Positions 44,843 through 53,506 of a DNA stretch of 60,746 nucleotides are shown here, one piece after another. The notes under the pieces were generated by a model, which worked only from the letters and a program-made list of their open reading frames with translations, did no database searches and was not told where the DNA came from. This DNA comes from a bacterium. GTDB taxonomy: Bacteria; SZUA-182; SZUA-191; JAJRXT01. Positions within the stretch are counted from its first letter, which is position 1, and every line of letters starts with the position of its first letter. A program made the translations under genes and the position numbers. Where the stretch lies: the NCBI GenBank assembly GCA_024276125.1, contig JAJRXT010000150.1, forward strand, positions 1 to 60,746. Reading direction: 5' to 3'.

Positions 44843-45541
44843 ATGAACGAAAACAAAACCTCTATTTCCACTCATCTACAAGAAATCAGAGCAAGAATAA
44901 TAAAGATATTATTGGTAATAATGGCAGGATTTTTAGGCTGTTATTTTTTTTCTGAGAATATTTTAAACTGGCTTAGGGCGCCATACTTACAAAAATTAGT
45001 ATTTATAAGCCCCACTGAGGCTTTTATAGCCAATCTAAAAATTTCATTCGCATCAGCTACTATATTGGCGCTGCCGTTTATATTATTTCAAATTTGGCGC
45101 TTTATAGCCCCGGGATTAAAATCTACTGAGAGGCGTTTTGCATTTTCATTTGTCATTTGGGGCAGCCTGTTGTTTTTTACCGGAATAATTTTTGCCAGTT
45201 ATATTGTTTTGCCTTTGGGCATAAAGTTTTTGCTAAGTTATGCCGGTATTGGGCTTACCCCGATGATTTCCATACAAAATTATTTATCATTTTGTATGGT
45301 ATTTTTATTGATATTCGGGCTGATATTCAATGTTCCGCTTTTTACTGTTTTACTTACCAAAATGGGATTAATTAACCATAACCTACTGTCTAAAAACAAA
45401 AAATATGCCGTGTTAATTATATTCACACTATCTGCAATACTCACGCCGCCGGATATATTTACCCAGCTTGTTATGGGTGTTCCACTATTGATTTTATATG
45501 AGATAAGCCTTTGTTTGAGCCGCTTTTTTCAGGCCGGATAA
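44843..45541 (+). CDS. tatC: Twin-arginine translocase subunit TatC
   Basis: 232 aa, six membrane helices. HLQEIRARIIKI near the N-terminus, FISPTEAFIANLKIS (the conserved P.E.F cytoplasmic segment), FQIWRFIAPGLKSTERR and SAILTPPDIFTQLVMGVPLLILYEISL match TatC, receptor for twin-arginine signal peptides. Its last 71 bases overlap the 3' end of rnc on the opposite strand. Confidence 0.95.
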   Translation: MNENKTSISTHLQEIRARIIKILLVIMAGFLGCYFFSENILNWLRAPYLQKLVFISPTEAFIANLKISFASATILALPFILFQIWRFIAPGLKSTERRFAFSFVIWGSLLFFTGIIFASYIVLPLGIKFLLSYAGIGLTPMISIQNYLSFCMVFLLIFGLIFNVPLFTVLLTKMGLINHNLLSKNKKYAVLIIFTLSAILTPPDIFTQLVMGVPLLILYEISLCLSRFFQAG

Positions 45542-46256
45542 ATTCTTCTATTGCCTCATGTTCTTTTTCTAAAGCGCTGCTTGCCGCCTTGATTTCCGCC
45601 TCTTTTTTGCTTTTACCCCGACCGTAACCCCACACCTCGTCTTTTACCGTAAGCTTCACTTCAAAAGTACGCTTATGAGCGGGTCCCTCCTGAGCTATAA
45701 CCTCATATTCCGGCAGACAATTACACTTAGCCTGAGTATATTGCTGCAACAGCCCCTTAGAATCAGGCACATGTTTTTGGGCATGCGTCTTATCCAACTG
45801 ATCTTTAAACTGGTTTATTACAAACAACCTGGCCGGCTCTAAGCCGCCGTCTAAATAAACAGCCGCAATCAGCGCCTCCAAGCTGTCAGCTAACAGAGAG
45901 CTTTTGCTGCGTCCCTGATTTTTCTCTTCTCCTTTACCTAAAAAAAGATACAAACCAAGCTCAAGTTCCTCAGCTATTTTGGCTAAAGCATGCTCGCTTA
46001 CTAAATACGATTTTATAGCCGACAACTGACCATCTTTATAATCTGGATATTTATTCATTAAATAATGACAGATAATCAGATTTAATACCGCATCGCCCAA
46101 AAATTCCAGCCGTTCATTATGAGCAATACCGGTGTTTTTTTGTTCATGGGCAAATGAAGTATGCACCAGGGCATTTATTAACAGGTCTTCGTTATTAAAA
46201 AAATAACCGATTTTCTTTTGAATTAAAGACAGCGACTTACCGTTTTGCAGTAACAA
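45471..46256 (-). CDS. rnc: Ribonuclease III
   Basis: Double-strand RNA endonuclease for rRNA and mRNA maturation. The HNERLEFLGDAVL signature (about 43-55) and the LLADSLEALIAAVYLDGG helix carry the metal-binding acidic residues; the C-terminal dsRNA-binding domain is DSKGLLQQYTQAK..GYGRGKSKKEAEIKAASSAL. An extra tail of about 30 residues after it (EEFIRPEKSGSNKGLSHIKSIVEHP) overlaps tatC antisense. TTG start at 46256, three bases after the fabF stop. Confidence 0.95.
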   Translation of the reverse strand: MLLQNGKSLSLIQKKIGYFFNNEDLLINALVHTSFAHEQKNTGIAHNERLEFLGDAVLNLIICHYLMNKYPDYKDGQLSAIKSYLVSEHALAKIAEELELGLYLFLGKGEEKNQGRSKSSLLADSLEALIAAVYLDGGLEPARLFVINQFKDQLDKTHAQKHVPDSKGLLQQYTQAKCNCLPEYEVIAQEGPAHKRTFEVKLTVKDEVWGYGRGKSKKEAEIKAASSALEKEHEAIEEFIRPEKSGSNKGLSHIKSIVEHP

Positions 46257-46259
46257 TCT

Positions 46260-47504
46260 TTATTCCTCCAATTGTTTAAACAGCAAACTGGCATTAGTTC
46301 CCCCAAAGCCGAATGAATTGGAAAGAGCGGTCTTAACGGGCATTTTAATAGCTTTATTGGGGACATAATCTAAATCGCAATCAGGGTCCGCTTGTTCATA
46401 ATTTATAGTGGGAGTAACTATTCCTTTATTAATAGTTAATACGCAAACAACAGCCTCCACTCCGCCGGCAGCGCCTAAAAGATGCCCTGTCATGGACTTG
46501 GTGGAACTTATCTTAAGTTTATAGGCATGCTCTGCAAATACAGCCTTAAGCGCGGTAGTCTCATGCTTATCGCCAAATGGCGTGGATGTACCGTGAGCAT
46601 TCACATAATCTACTTCACAAGGGGCAACATGCGCATCAGCCAAGCAACTGAGCATGGATTTTTTAGCCCCCTCGCCAGTAGGATCAGGCGAAGAAAGATG
46701 ATACGCATCAGCCGACATACCGAATCCGGCTATCTCGGCATATATTTTAGCTCCTCTGGCTCTTGCGTGTTCCAATTCCTCTAAGATCATTATACCGGCT
46801 CCCTCGCCGATCACAAAACCGTCGCGCCCTGCATCAAAAGGACGGCTGGCCTTTTTAGGTTCGTCGTTTCTGGTAGAAAGAGCCTTCATAGCGGCAAAAC
46901 CGCCGACAGCCAGAGAACTTATTACCGATTCCGTACCGCCGGCCACCATAACATCCGCATCATTGCGCTGTATACAGCGATAGGCCTCTCCAATGCTATG
47001 ATTACCGGTCGCACAAGCCGTAACAATAGAATAATTGGGCCCTTTAAATCCAAAGCGCATTGATATCTGCCCCGGCGCCAGATTTACGATTAACATCGGA
47101 ATAAAAAACGGGGTTATTTTTCTTGGTCCTGATGCCAATAATTTTTCATGATATTTTTCAATAGCCGGCAAGCCGCCGATACCGGCGCCAACCACTACCC
47201 CAACACGGTCGGCCTCTTTTGGCGAAACTTTTAATCCAGCGTCTTCCACCGCCATAATACTGGCGGCTAAGGCATAATGGATAAAGGTATCCATTTTTTT
47301 TACTTCTTTTTTGGGAATAAAATCAAGCGGATTAAACCCCTTAACCTCTCCGGCAATACGGCAGTCAAAATCTGCAGCGTCAAAACGAGTTATTGCTCCA
47401 ATACCGGATTCACCGGCGCACAAAGCGCCCCAAGTCTCATCAACCCCAATACCGACCGGAGTAAGCATACCCAACCCCGTTACGACAACCCTTCTTGTAT
47501 CCAA
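46260..47504 (-). CDS. fabF: Beta-ketoacyl-ACP synthase II
   Basis: Condenses malonyl-ACP with acyl-ACP in fatty acid elongation. Catalytic Cys164 in VTACATGNHS, His in VNAHGTSTPFGD and His in SSTKSMTGHLLGAAGGVE; GFGGTNASLLF at the C-terminus. 414 aa is normal. Start TTG at 47504, supported by AAGGGAGG seven bases upstream. Third gene of fabG-acpP-fabF-rnc. Confidence 0.96.
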   Translation of the reverse strand: MDTRRVVVTGLGMLTPVGIGVDETWGALCAGESGIGAITRFDAADFDCRIAGEVKGFNPLDFIPKKEVKKMDTFIHYALAASIMAVEDAGLKVSPKEADRVGVVVGAGIGGLPAIEKYHEKLLASGPRKITPFFIPMLIVNLAPGQISMRFGFKGPNYSIVTACATGNHSIGEAYRCIQRNDADVMVAGGTESVISSLAVGGFAAMKALSTRNDEPKKASRPFDAGRDGFVIGEGAGIMILEELEHARARGAKIYAEIAGFGMSADAYHLSSPDPTGEGAKKSMLSCLADAHVAPCEVDYVNAHGTSTPFGDKHETTALKAVFAEHAYKLKISSTKSMTGHLLGAAGGVEAVVCVLTINKGIVTPTINYEQADPDCDLDYVPNKAIKMPVKTALSNSFGFGGTNASLLFKQLEE

Positions 47505-47649
47505 ACAAACAACCTCCCTTAATTAACCAACCCGCTTTATTCATAAAATCGGGCGCTCTGAAATAAAAACCTAATCTTAAATTAAACAATGTCTCAAAAT
47601 CAATGCTGTTGACTTTAAAAGACAGTCATTCTGAAACGCTTACTTACAC

Positions 47650-47734
47650 TGTCATTCTGAGGCCTGAGGCCGAAGAATCTACTCGCATATGTGAGTAGAT
47701 TCTTCATTCCGCTTACGCTTCATTCAGAATGACA
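47650..47734. repeat. Inverted-repeat element, family B copy 6
   Basis: TGTCATTCTGAGGCCTGAGGCCGAAG..AATCTACTCGCATATG..GATTCTTCATTCCG..TCAGAATGACA. Lies in the 420-base acpP-fabF gap (47505-47924), where nothing else is recognised. Confidence 0.7.
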
Positions 47735-47924
47735 GCTTTTTTTTAGTCAACAACATTGTGTCTCGGAATGGGCTAAAAACCACACACACCCGAAACGTGC
47801 AATTTAAATTCCCGCTTTAAAATCATTGCAGGAATGACATTTTTGGAGACTTTTACAAGAGATTCATATTGATACAAAAGTATCAATTTATTCTAATGAT
47901 TACTCCTATACTCTAACAACATTC

Positions 47925-48155
47925 CTACCGTGTTTTTTCAATATAGGATACAGCATCATTAACCGTAGTAATCTTCTCGGCATCTTCGTCTGGAATTTCT
48001 ATTTCAAATTCTTCTTCAAAAGCCATTACCAGCTCTACTGTATCTAATGAATCAGCGCCTAAATCGTCTACAAAAGAAGCCGTCGAGGTAACCTGATCTT
48101 CAGATACTCCTAAATTATCTACTATAATGGCCTTTACCTTCTCTTTAACGCCCAT
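47925..48155 (-). CDS. acpP: Acyl carrier protein
   Basis: 76 aa, highly acidic four-helix protein; Ser36 in [18 protein letters not shown] takes the 4'-phosphopantetheine arm. Carries growing fatty acids. Ribosome site GGGAGGTG-type upstream. Between fabG and fabF. Confidence 0.97.
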   Translation of the reverse strand: MGVKEKVKAIIVDNLGVSEDQVTSTASFVDDLGADSLDTVELVMAFEEEFEIEIPDEDAEKITTVNDAVSYIEKTR

Positions 48156-48308
48156 TTAATTTTTTCACCTCCCTTAAATAAGCTTACCGCATTTTTTCAA
48201 GTCTCAGAATCTATATCATATATTTTTGCGCACATCAACACAAATTTAATATTTCAATAATTTTTTTTATTTTTTTCGGGCTGTTTATACGCAATAATAC
48301 CATCAAGC

Positions 48309-49055
48309 CTACATATACATACCGCCGTTAACCGATATAACCTGACCGGTTATATAACCTGCCGCCGGCGACAGTAAAAATTTTACCGCAGAGGCTACCT
48401 CATCAGGCAGAGCAAACCGGCCTAATGGAATACGCTTTAGGATATTTTCTCTTACATCGGCTGGCAGGTCTTTGGTCATATCGGTTTCGATAAATCCGGG
48501 GGCGACTGCATTTACGGTAATACCGCGGGGAGCAAGTTCTAGGGCGACTGTCTTGGTAAGCCCGATTACACCGGCTTTAGACGCCGTATAATTTGCCTGC
48601 CCGGCATTACCGCTCTGAGCGACAACGGATGAGATGTTTACAATCCTGCCGCGCCTAGCCTTCATCATAGGACGCGCTACAGCGCGAATACAATTGAATG
48701 TACCGGTTAGATTTACGGCAAGTACATCATCCCAATCGGCTGGTTTCATTCTGATAAGCAGGTTATCTCTGGTAATACCGGCATTGTTTATAAGCATATC
48801 AATACGCCCGAATTCTTTTATAAGCTTGCCTGCGGCCTCCTTTACCTGATTAAAATCGGCCACCTCGGCAGATAAAGCAAGGCAGCGTACACCCAAGGCT
48901 GCTATCTCGTCAGCCGTCTTTTGACAACGCTCTTTATTACGTGCAAGTATTGCAATATCCGCCCCGTCTTTGGCCAAACTAAGGGCAATCGCCCTGCCAA
49001 TTCCGCGCGAGCCGCCGGTAATAAGCGCCGCCTGTCCTGTAAATAATTTATTCAT
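48309..49055 (-). CDS. fabG: 3-oxoacyl-ACP reductase
   Basis: NADPH-dependent reductase of fatty acid synthesis. Rossmann GGSRGIG near the N-terminus, NNAG, SSVVAQSG (Ser), YTASK (Tyr/Lys) and GFIETDMT. Start taken at ATG 49055 (MNKLFTGQAALITGG), with AAAGGAC upstream; a longer in-frame ATG at 49130 adds 25 unconserved residues. 248 aa is typical. First gene of the fab cluster. Confidence 0.96.
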   Translation of the reverse strand: MNKLFTGQAALITGGSRGIGRAIALSLAKDGADIAILARNKERCQKTADEIAALGVRCLALSAEVADFNQVKEAAGKLIKEFGRIDMLINNAGITRDNLLIRMKPADWDDVLAVNLTGTFNCIRAVARPMMKARRGRIVNISSVVAQSGNAGQANYTASKAGVIGLTKTVALELAPRGITVNAVAPGFIETDMTKDLPADVRENILKRIPLGRFALPDEVASAVKFLLSPAAGYITGQVISVNGGMYM

Positions 49056-49137
49056 ATTTTGTCCTTTTGTATAGTATAGTATCAACTTTGCTTTGTCAGT
49101 TGTCTTCGATGTTTCTATAAAAAATGTCATTGGGCAC

Positions 49138-49167
49138 TTGACATACGCCTAGGCGTACGAGTATACT
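49138..49167 (+). promoter_or_regulatory. Promoter with palindromic operator for a candidate small RNA
   Basis: TTGACA (49138-49143), an 18-base spacer, TATACT (49162-49167). The spacer contains the perfect 14-bp palindrome TACGCCTAGGCGTA (49144-49157), placed where a repressor would block RNA polymerase. No coding frame follows. Confidence 0.6.
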
Positions 49168-49173
49168 TATATT

Positions 49174-49278
49174 GGAATTGGTTAGATGCCGAACTGTCGC
49201 TGTAGAGTGTGCATGTCTTAAAAAAGACTAGGTATCTAACACAAATAAAAAAGAGTGGGATTATTCTCGCTCTTTTTT
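49174..49278 (+). ncRNA. Candidate structured small RNA (about 105 nt)
   Basis: Starts about seven bases after the -10 box and ends in a strong terminator. The body folds as GTTAGATGCC (49181-49190) with GGTATCTAAC (49231-49240), a 10-bp closing stem with one G-U pair. Inside is a perfect hairpin GTCTT-AAAA-AAGAC (49215-49228) and a 24-base single-stranded stretch (49191-49214). No open frame longer than a few codons. I do not recognise a known RNA family. It lies between fabG (divergent) and DUF3800 (convergent). Confidence 0.6.
49247..49278. terminator. Bidirectional intrinsic terminator
   Basis: AAAAAAGAG..CTCTTTTTT: a 14-bp stem with two G-U pairs and a TTAT loop, A-rich on one side and T-rich on the other. 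It would end both the small RNA (plus) and the DUF3800 gene, whose stop codon at 49279-49277 lies in the stem. Confidence 0.75.
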
Positions 49279-49909
49279 ATTTGGGCCAAAACTGAACATA
49301 TATCTCACGATGCTTGATTATATTCCTATATTCCCGCCAGTCTATTTTTGTTAAATTATAAGACCTAAAAACCGCTCCGCAAACCATATCCGCTAGTTGT
49401 ATTAGATTGTTACTATGCGATTTCTCCATTTTTACTTTTTTAATGAGTCTATCCGTATGGTTTTCATTTATTTTTTCCTTCAAATACCTTGATAATTCCC
49501 CCCTAAAGGTTTTACTGCCGGATTTGTCAAATACCACCTTGGCGTTTCTTAAATAGGGCTTGGCATTTTCAAAAACCAAGCGGGAGGTATATTTGTAAAA
49601 AAAGTTTTTGTCTTTAAATCCTTCGCCGTAAAGTTTTGTTTTATTGATAACTATACTAAAATAAAAAAAACTAAACCGGCTAACCATCCTTAAAAAGCGT
49701 TTCCTTGTTTCTGGTTTATTTTCATGAAAATGGAATTCAAATTTCGGCGGTACTGAAAGCTTTTTTTTAAATAGTTCAATACGTCGGTCAGCAGCTTCGG
49801 CTTCCTCTTTATCCTCAAATATAACAAGTGTAACTACAAAATACTTGGAACCGCCACAGCCTATTTTCAGTAATCCGGGATCACCTGATTCGTCTACAAA
49901 AACCAGCAA
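49277..49909 (-). CDS. DUF3800 family protein
   Basis: 210 aa. N-terminal LVFVDESGDPG (acidic strand D..D) and C-terminal SNNLIQLADMVCGAVFRSYN (QLADM..G) are the two diagnostic motifs of DUF3800; the acidic residues at both ends suggest an RNase-H-like nuclease fold. Biochemical role is unknown; members often lie in accessory or phage-defence DNA. Intact and of normal length. Upstream lies a family A element. Confidence 0.85.
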   Translation of the reverse strand: MLVFVDESGDPGLLKIGCGGSKYFVVTLVIFEDKEEAEAADRRIELFKKKLSVPPKFEFHFHENKPETRKRFLRMVSRFSFFYFSIVINKTKLYGEGFKDKNFFYKYTSRLVFENAKPYLRNAKVVFDKSGSKTFRGELSRYLKEKINENHTDRLIKKVKMEKSHSNNLIQLADMVCGAVFRSYNLTKIDWREYRNIIKHREIYVQFWPK

Positions 49910-49944
49910 TTAATATTCCTTATTAGCAAATTAAAATAATTTAT

Positions 49945-49969
49945 GTTTCGGGGTGAGACACCCCGAAAC
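49945..49969. repeat. Palindromic hairpin, family C
   Basis: GTTTCGGGGTG..CACCCCGAAAC upstream of the DUF3800 gene. Confidence 0.55.
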
Positions 49970-50012
49970 ATAAAGACAACCCACCAAAAACTATTGTGTT
50001 AATTTAAGCGCT

Positions 50013-50246
50013 GTAGGGTGGCTTAAGGGGTGTTATATAACAGGCTCTCTTATATACTTGAAGAACGCCAAAAGAGCAAATAGATTACCCCGAATCCACC
50101 ACCCCTGGCGGCAAGTAATTGTCGGTGTGGCGGGTCCGCGACTATTAAAGCAATACACCCTTATAAAATATACATTGTAGGCTCTTTCATCATTTGGGCT
50201 TGACCCACCCTACATTTAAAAGCAAGTTTTGCACAACATGAGTTAC
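50013..50246. repeat. MITE-like element, family A copy 5
   Basis: Inner ends GTAGGGTGG (50013) and CCACCCTAC (to 50213), outer end GTTTTGCACAACATGAGTTA (to 50246). The element end contains the TAA stop of the beta-helix gene (50245-50243), so the insertion defines that protein's C-terminus. With the hairpin it fills the gap 49910-50242. Confidence 0.7.
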
Positions 50247-51517
50247 TCTACATCCACGTATCCGGCCAAACTGGAGCGATCAAGCAGACTGGCGCCTTGG
50301 GCTAACAACGCCGCAGCACGGATTACGCCCTGACCTAAAACCGCCCCCGCCGGTATGACCGCCGTTTGATAGATATAATAATTCCCCGGACTGTAGTTGC
50401 GGTATAAGCGTACCCCTAACAGGGTATTATTACCCGCCGAATCAATAAGGAAATAACGCACCTGCATATCATATAGGCTGGCCGGATCACCCTGAATCTT
50501 AATCCCTGCATTAACAGTAATATCATCCCCGGGTACATAAGAAAAGCTGAAGGCGCCTGTTATATCTTCAGAATAGAGCTGCTTTACAGCTATTGAAGCC
50601 CCCGCAAACTCATCAGCGCCTATATCATAACGCAAGCCTTGCGGTCGTACATCACCATCTATATCATCCGCCGGAAAAGCAGGCGAGGCGCTGGCTGGGT
50701 CTCCTGCATCAATGCAGGGTGAGCCTACAGTCAGGTGATAATCGCCGCCGCCTACAAAAAGCGGATCGGCATCAATATTACCGCTGCCCGTCCAGCCACC
50801 TTGAATATCGGAGTAGGTAATGTCAATAAAGCTGGTTCCATCCACATAGATTTCATCAGGACAGTCCCCCCACAGAATACTGTTGACCACCGCAGCCGAA
50901 GAGGAGGTGTTACAATAAATCCCGCCGCCAGCAAAAGCCGTGTTGTTGCTGATAGTGCAATTGATAATCGTAGCTGAGGAGTTGTTGTAGCACCTGATTC
51001 CACCAGCTTCCCAGTTGGCTGTGTTACCGCTAATAATACAGTTGGTAATTGTCGGTGAAGAAGTAGCACAACTAATACCGCCGCTATTGCTGGCGCTGTT
51101 ACCAGTAATAGTACAATTGGTAATGCTGGGTGAGGAACCAGAGCACCGAATCCCGCCGCCACCGGTAGCCGAGCCATTGGTAATGGTAAATCCCTTCAAC
51201 ACAGCGCTGGAGAGTTCGTTATTCTCAAAAGTGACCACACTTCCGGTTTGATTACCGTCAATGGTAGTACTCCCCGCCCCATTTACACTCTGTACGGTAA
51301 TAGCCTTACCCAAAAAGTTAATATTCTCCGTATACACCCCGTCATCCACCAGCACAGTATCTCCCGGATTAGCCACATCTATAGCCGACTGAATGGTGGA
51401 ATAGGTACAAACGAACTTACAGACATTAAGCGTTGCCGCTGTTGCCGTACCTGCCAAAACTAACCCCAAAACTATACTCGCCAAACCAGCTATAAATTTA
51501 CTTCTTTTCCCCTTCAC
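50243..51517 (-). CDS. Secreted parallel beta-helix protein 1
   Basis: 424 aa. Signal peptide (about 1-27, ..AGTATA), then AATLNVCK..CTYSTIQSAID..GDTVLVDDGVYTENI, the pectate-lyase-like start, and about six beta-helix turns with the repeat (S)PTITNCTI(S)GNTA..GGGI. A choice-of-anchor-Q-like end of the helix, DADPLFVGGGDYHLTVGSPCIDAGDP..DIDGDVRPQG..DIGADEF, is followed by an Ig-like C-terminal domain of about 110 residues ending LDRSSLAGYVDVE. Probably a surface or secreted carbohydrate-related protein. Paralogue of the gene at 51715. Confidence 0.85.
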   Translation of the reverse strand: MKGKRSKFIAGLASIVLGLVLAGTATAATLNVCKFVCTYSTIQSAIDVANPGDTVLVDDGVYTENINFLGKAITVQSVNGAGSTTIDGNQTGSVVTFENNELSSAVLKGFTITNGSATGGGGIRCSGSSPSITNCTITGNSASNSGGISCATSSPTITNCIISGNTANWEAGGIRCYNNSSATIINCTISNNTAFAGGGIYCNTSSSAAVVNSILWGDCPDEIYVDGTSFIDITYSDIQGGWTGSGNIDADPLFVGGGDYHLTVGSPCIDAGDPASASPAFPADDIDGDVRPQGLRYDIGADEFAGASIAVKQLYSEDITGAFSFSYVPGDDITVNAGIKIQGDPASLYDMQVRYFLIDSAGNNTLLGVRLYRNYSPGNYYIYQTAVIPAGAVLGQGVIRAAALLAQGASLLDRSSLAGYVDVE

Positions 51518-51642
51518 AGCACACCTCCATTAATAATATGTTGTTAATAATACGCACTTTACTAATTTGGTATTTCGGTAATTCTTCCCAAAATCCTGTC
51601 TGCTTTTGTTAGTGTATAGAATCCCCCAGCCTAATATTTACT

Positions 51643-51677
51643 ACAGGTGTTTCAGGACACAGCCCTGAAACACCTGT
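51643..51677. terminator. Hairpin between the two beta-helix genes
   Basis: ACAGGTGTTTCAGG..CCTGAAACACCTGT, 14-bp stem, related in sequence to family C hairpins. Downstream of the 51715-53346 gene on the minus strand; no clear U-tract, so termination is only likely. Confidence 0.4.
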
Positions 51678-51714
51678 AACACAAAGAGTGTAACCTCTCG
51701 TAACAATACAACAA

Positions 51715-53346
51715 CTACTGCACATATATAAGCGCCCCCAGAGAACCGCGGTCAATCAGACTGCCGCCTTGGGCGAGTATTGCCGTATTACGTATAGTTC
51801 CCTTACCCAGCGCCGCATCATGGGGAATGGCTGTGGTTAAGGATATATAATAATTACCCGGCGCATAGTTGCGATATACCTGCGTAGCCAAAAGTGTTCT
51901 GGCGCCGGCTGCATCAAAAAAATAATAGCGTACCTGCATATCGTATAGCTGTCCCGGATCACCTTCAATACCAATACCTTCGTTTATCGTAACTGCATCC
52001 CCCGGGGCATATTCCATATCCCACTGCCCGGAGGCATTTTGCGTATAAATCTGACCGATGACTACAGATCCAGCAGGAGGAGTAACCGCTAAAAATTCAT
52101 CAGCGCCCATATCATAACGAGTCCCTTGCGGACGCAAGTCACCGTCTATATCATCAGCCGGAAAAACAGGCGGGACGCTTGCCGGATCGCCTGTATCAAT
52201 ACAAGGCGAGCCTGTTTGCAAGTGATGATCTCCTGTACCCGCAAACAGCGGATCAGCGTCAATATTACCCGTACCAACCCAGCCGCCTTGGATATCAGAG
52301 TAAGTTATGTCAATAGCGGCAGTACCATCAAGGTATATTTGATTGGGAAAACTGGCGGCTGTATTGCCCCACAAAATGGTATTTTGTACGAGAGGTGCAG
52401 AGTCAGGCATACAGTAAATTCCGCCGCCATTGTTGCCGGCAGTATTATTACTAATTGTACAATTAATAATAGTGGGTGATGGAGAACTAAAGCAAATTAT
52501 TCCACCGCCATTAGAAGCGCTTGTATTGTTTGTTATAACGCTGTTGACTATGTTTATTGATGATGCGGCAGACATAAAAGCTCCGCCAATGTCCAAAGGA
52601 TCAATAATAGTATTACCCTCAATTATACAATTTGAAACAGTACCAGAGCTACAACCATAAATTTCAACGCCGGCGCCTATCCATTCAGCAGTATTGTTTT
52701 TTATGGTGCAATTAGATATATTGGGCGTATAATAATAACAACTTACCCCGCCGCCAAAACTAGATGAATTATTAGAAATATCACAATTAGATATGTTTGG
52801 CGAAGAGTCAAAACATGCTATTCCACCACCTACATCTCCTGCGGAATTATATCTAACAGTACAGTTAGTAATAGTTGGCGAAGAAAAATAGCCGAAAAAA
52901 ATCCCGCCGCCGTCAGAAGTTGAAGAGTTATTGCTTATAGTACAGTTAATTATAGTTGGTGAAGTTTCATAGCCATAAATTCCGCCGCCAAGGGCGGCTG
53001 TTCCATTGGTAACAGTAAATCCATCCAATATAGAATTATTAGTCTCGTTGTTCTCAAAGACAACCACACTGCCGCTTTGATTACCATCAATGGTGGTACT
53101 TGCCGCTCCATTAACCGATTGCACGGTAACAGCCTTACCCGAAAAATCGATATTCTCCGTATACACCCCGTCATCCACCAACACCGTATCTCCGGCAACA
53201 GCCGCATTAATCGCCGTCTGAATGGTAGAATAAGTACAACCAGACTTACACACATTCAGCGTTGCCGCTGTCGCTCCCCTTACTAAAACCAAACTCAAAA
53301 CTACGCCAACTAAACCAACTACAACTTTAGTCCTTTTCAACTTCAT
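51715..53346 (-). CDS. Secreted parallel beta-helix protein 2
   Basis: 543 aa paralogue of protein 1. Same signal peptide, same TLNVCKSGCTYSTIQTAI..GDTVLVDDGVYTENI start, same DADPLF..GSPCIDTGDP..DMGADEF and same C-terminal Ig-like domain ending LIDRGSLGALIYVQ. The middle holds about ten turns (SPTITNCT..NSS..GGGI) against about six in protein 1, so the pair differs mainly by repeat number. N- and C-termini are strongly conserved between them, indicating a recent tandem duplication. Confidence 0.87.
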   Translation of the reverse strand: MKLKRTKVVVGLVGVVLSLVLVRGATAATLNVCKSGCTYSTIQTAINAAVAGDTVLVDDGVYTENIDFSGKAVTVQSVNGAASTTIDGNQSGSVVVFENNETNNSILDGFTVTNGTAALGGGIYGYETSPTIINCTISNNSSTSDGGGIFFGYFSSPTITNCTVRYNSAGDVGGGIACFDSSPNISNCDISNNSSSFGGGVSCYYYTPNISNCTIKNNTAEWIGAGVEIYGCSSGTVSNCIIEGNTIIDPLDIGGAFMSAASSINIVNSVITNNTSASNGGGIICFSSPSPTIINCTISNNTAGNNGGGIYCMPDSAPLVQNTILWGNTAASFPNQIYLDGTAAIDITYSDIQGGWVGTGNIDADPLFAGTGDHHLQTGSPCIDTGDPASVPPVFPADDIDGDLRPQGTRYDMGADEFLAVTPPAGSVVIGQIYTQNASGQWDMEYAPGDAVTINEGIGIEGDPGQLYDMQVRYYFFDAAGARTLLATQVYRNYAPGNYYISLTTAIPHDAALGKGTIRNTAILAQGGSLIDRGSLGALIYVQ

Positions 53347-53506
53347 AGTACGCCTCCATTAGTAATATGTGGTTAATGACACTGGCTTTACTCGTTCAAG
53401 AGTAGCTCATGTACTACATTGCCATGCTCATGATATTGCCCCTGTTCAAATTGCCTTTTACTGCACTCCAACACCAATCGGGTGAAAAACTCCTCGATTA
53501 CTCTAC

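Noticed and set aside
49174-49278. Type III toxin-antitoxin RNA for DUF3800
   Set aside because: The RNA is on the opposite strand, convergent with the gene, and shows no tandem repeats typical of type III antitoxins.
50743-53000. Internal repeats of the beta-helix genes as a CRISPR array
   Set aside because: The repeats are in-frame protein turns with irregular spacing and variable sequence.
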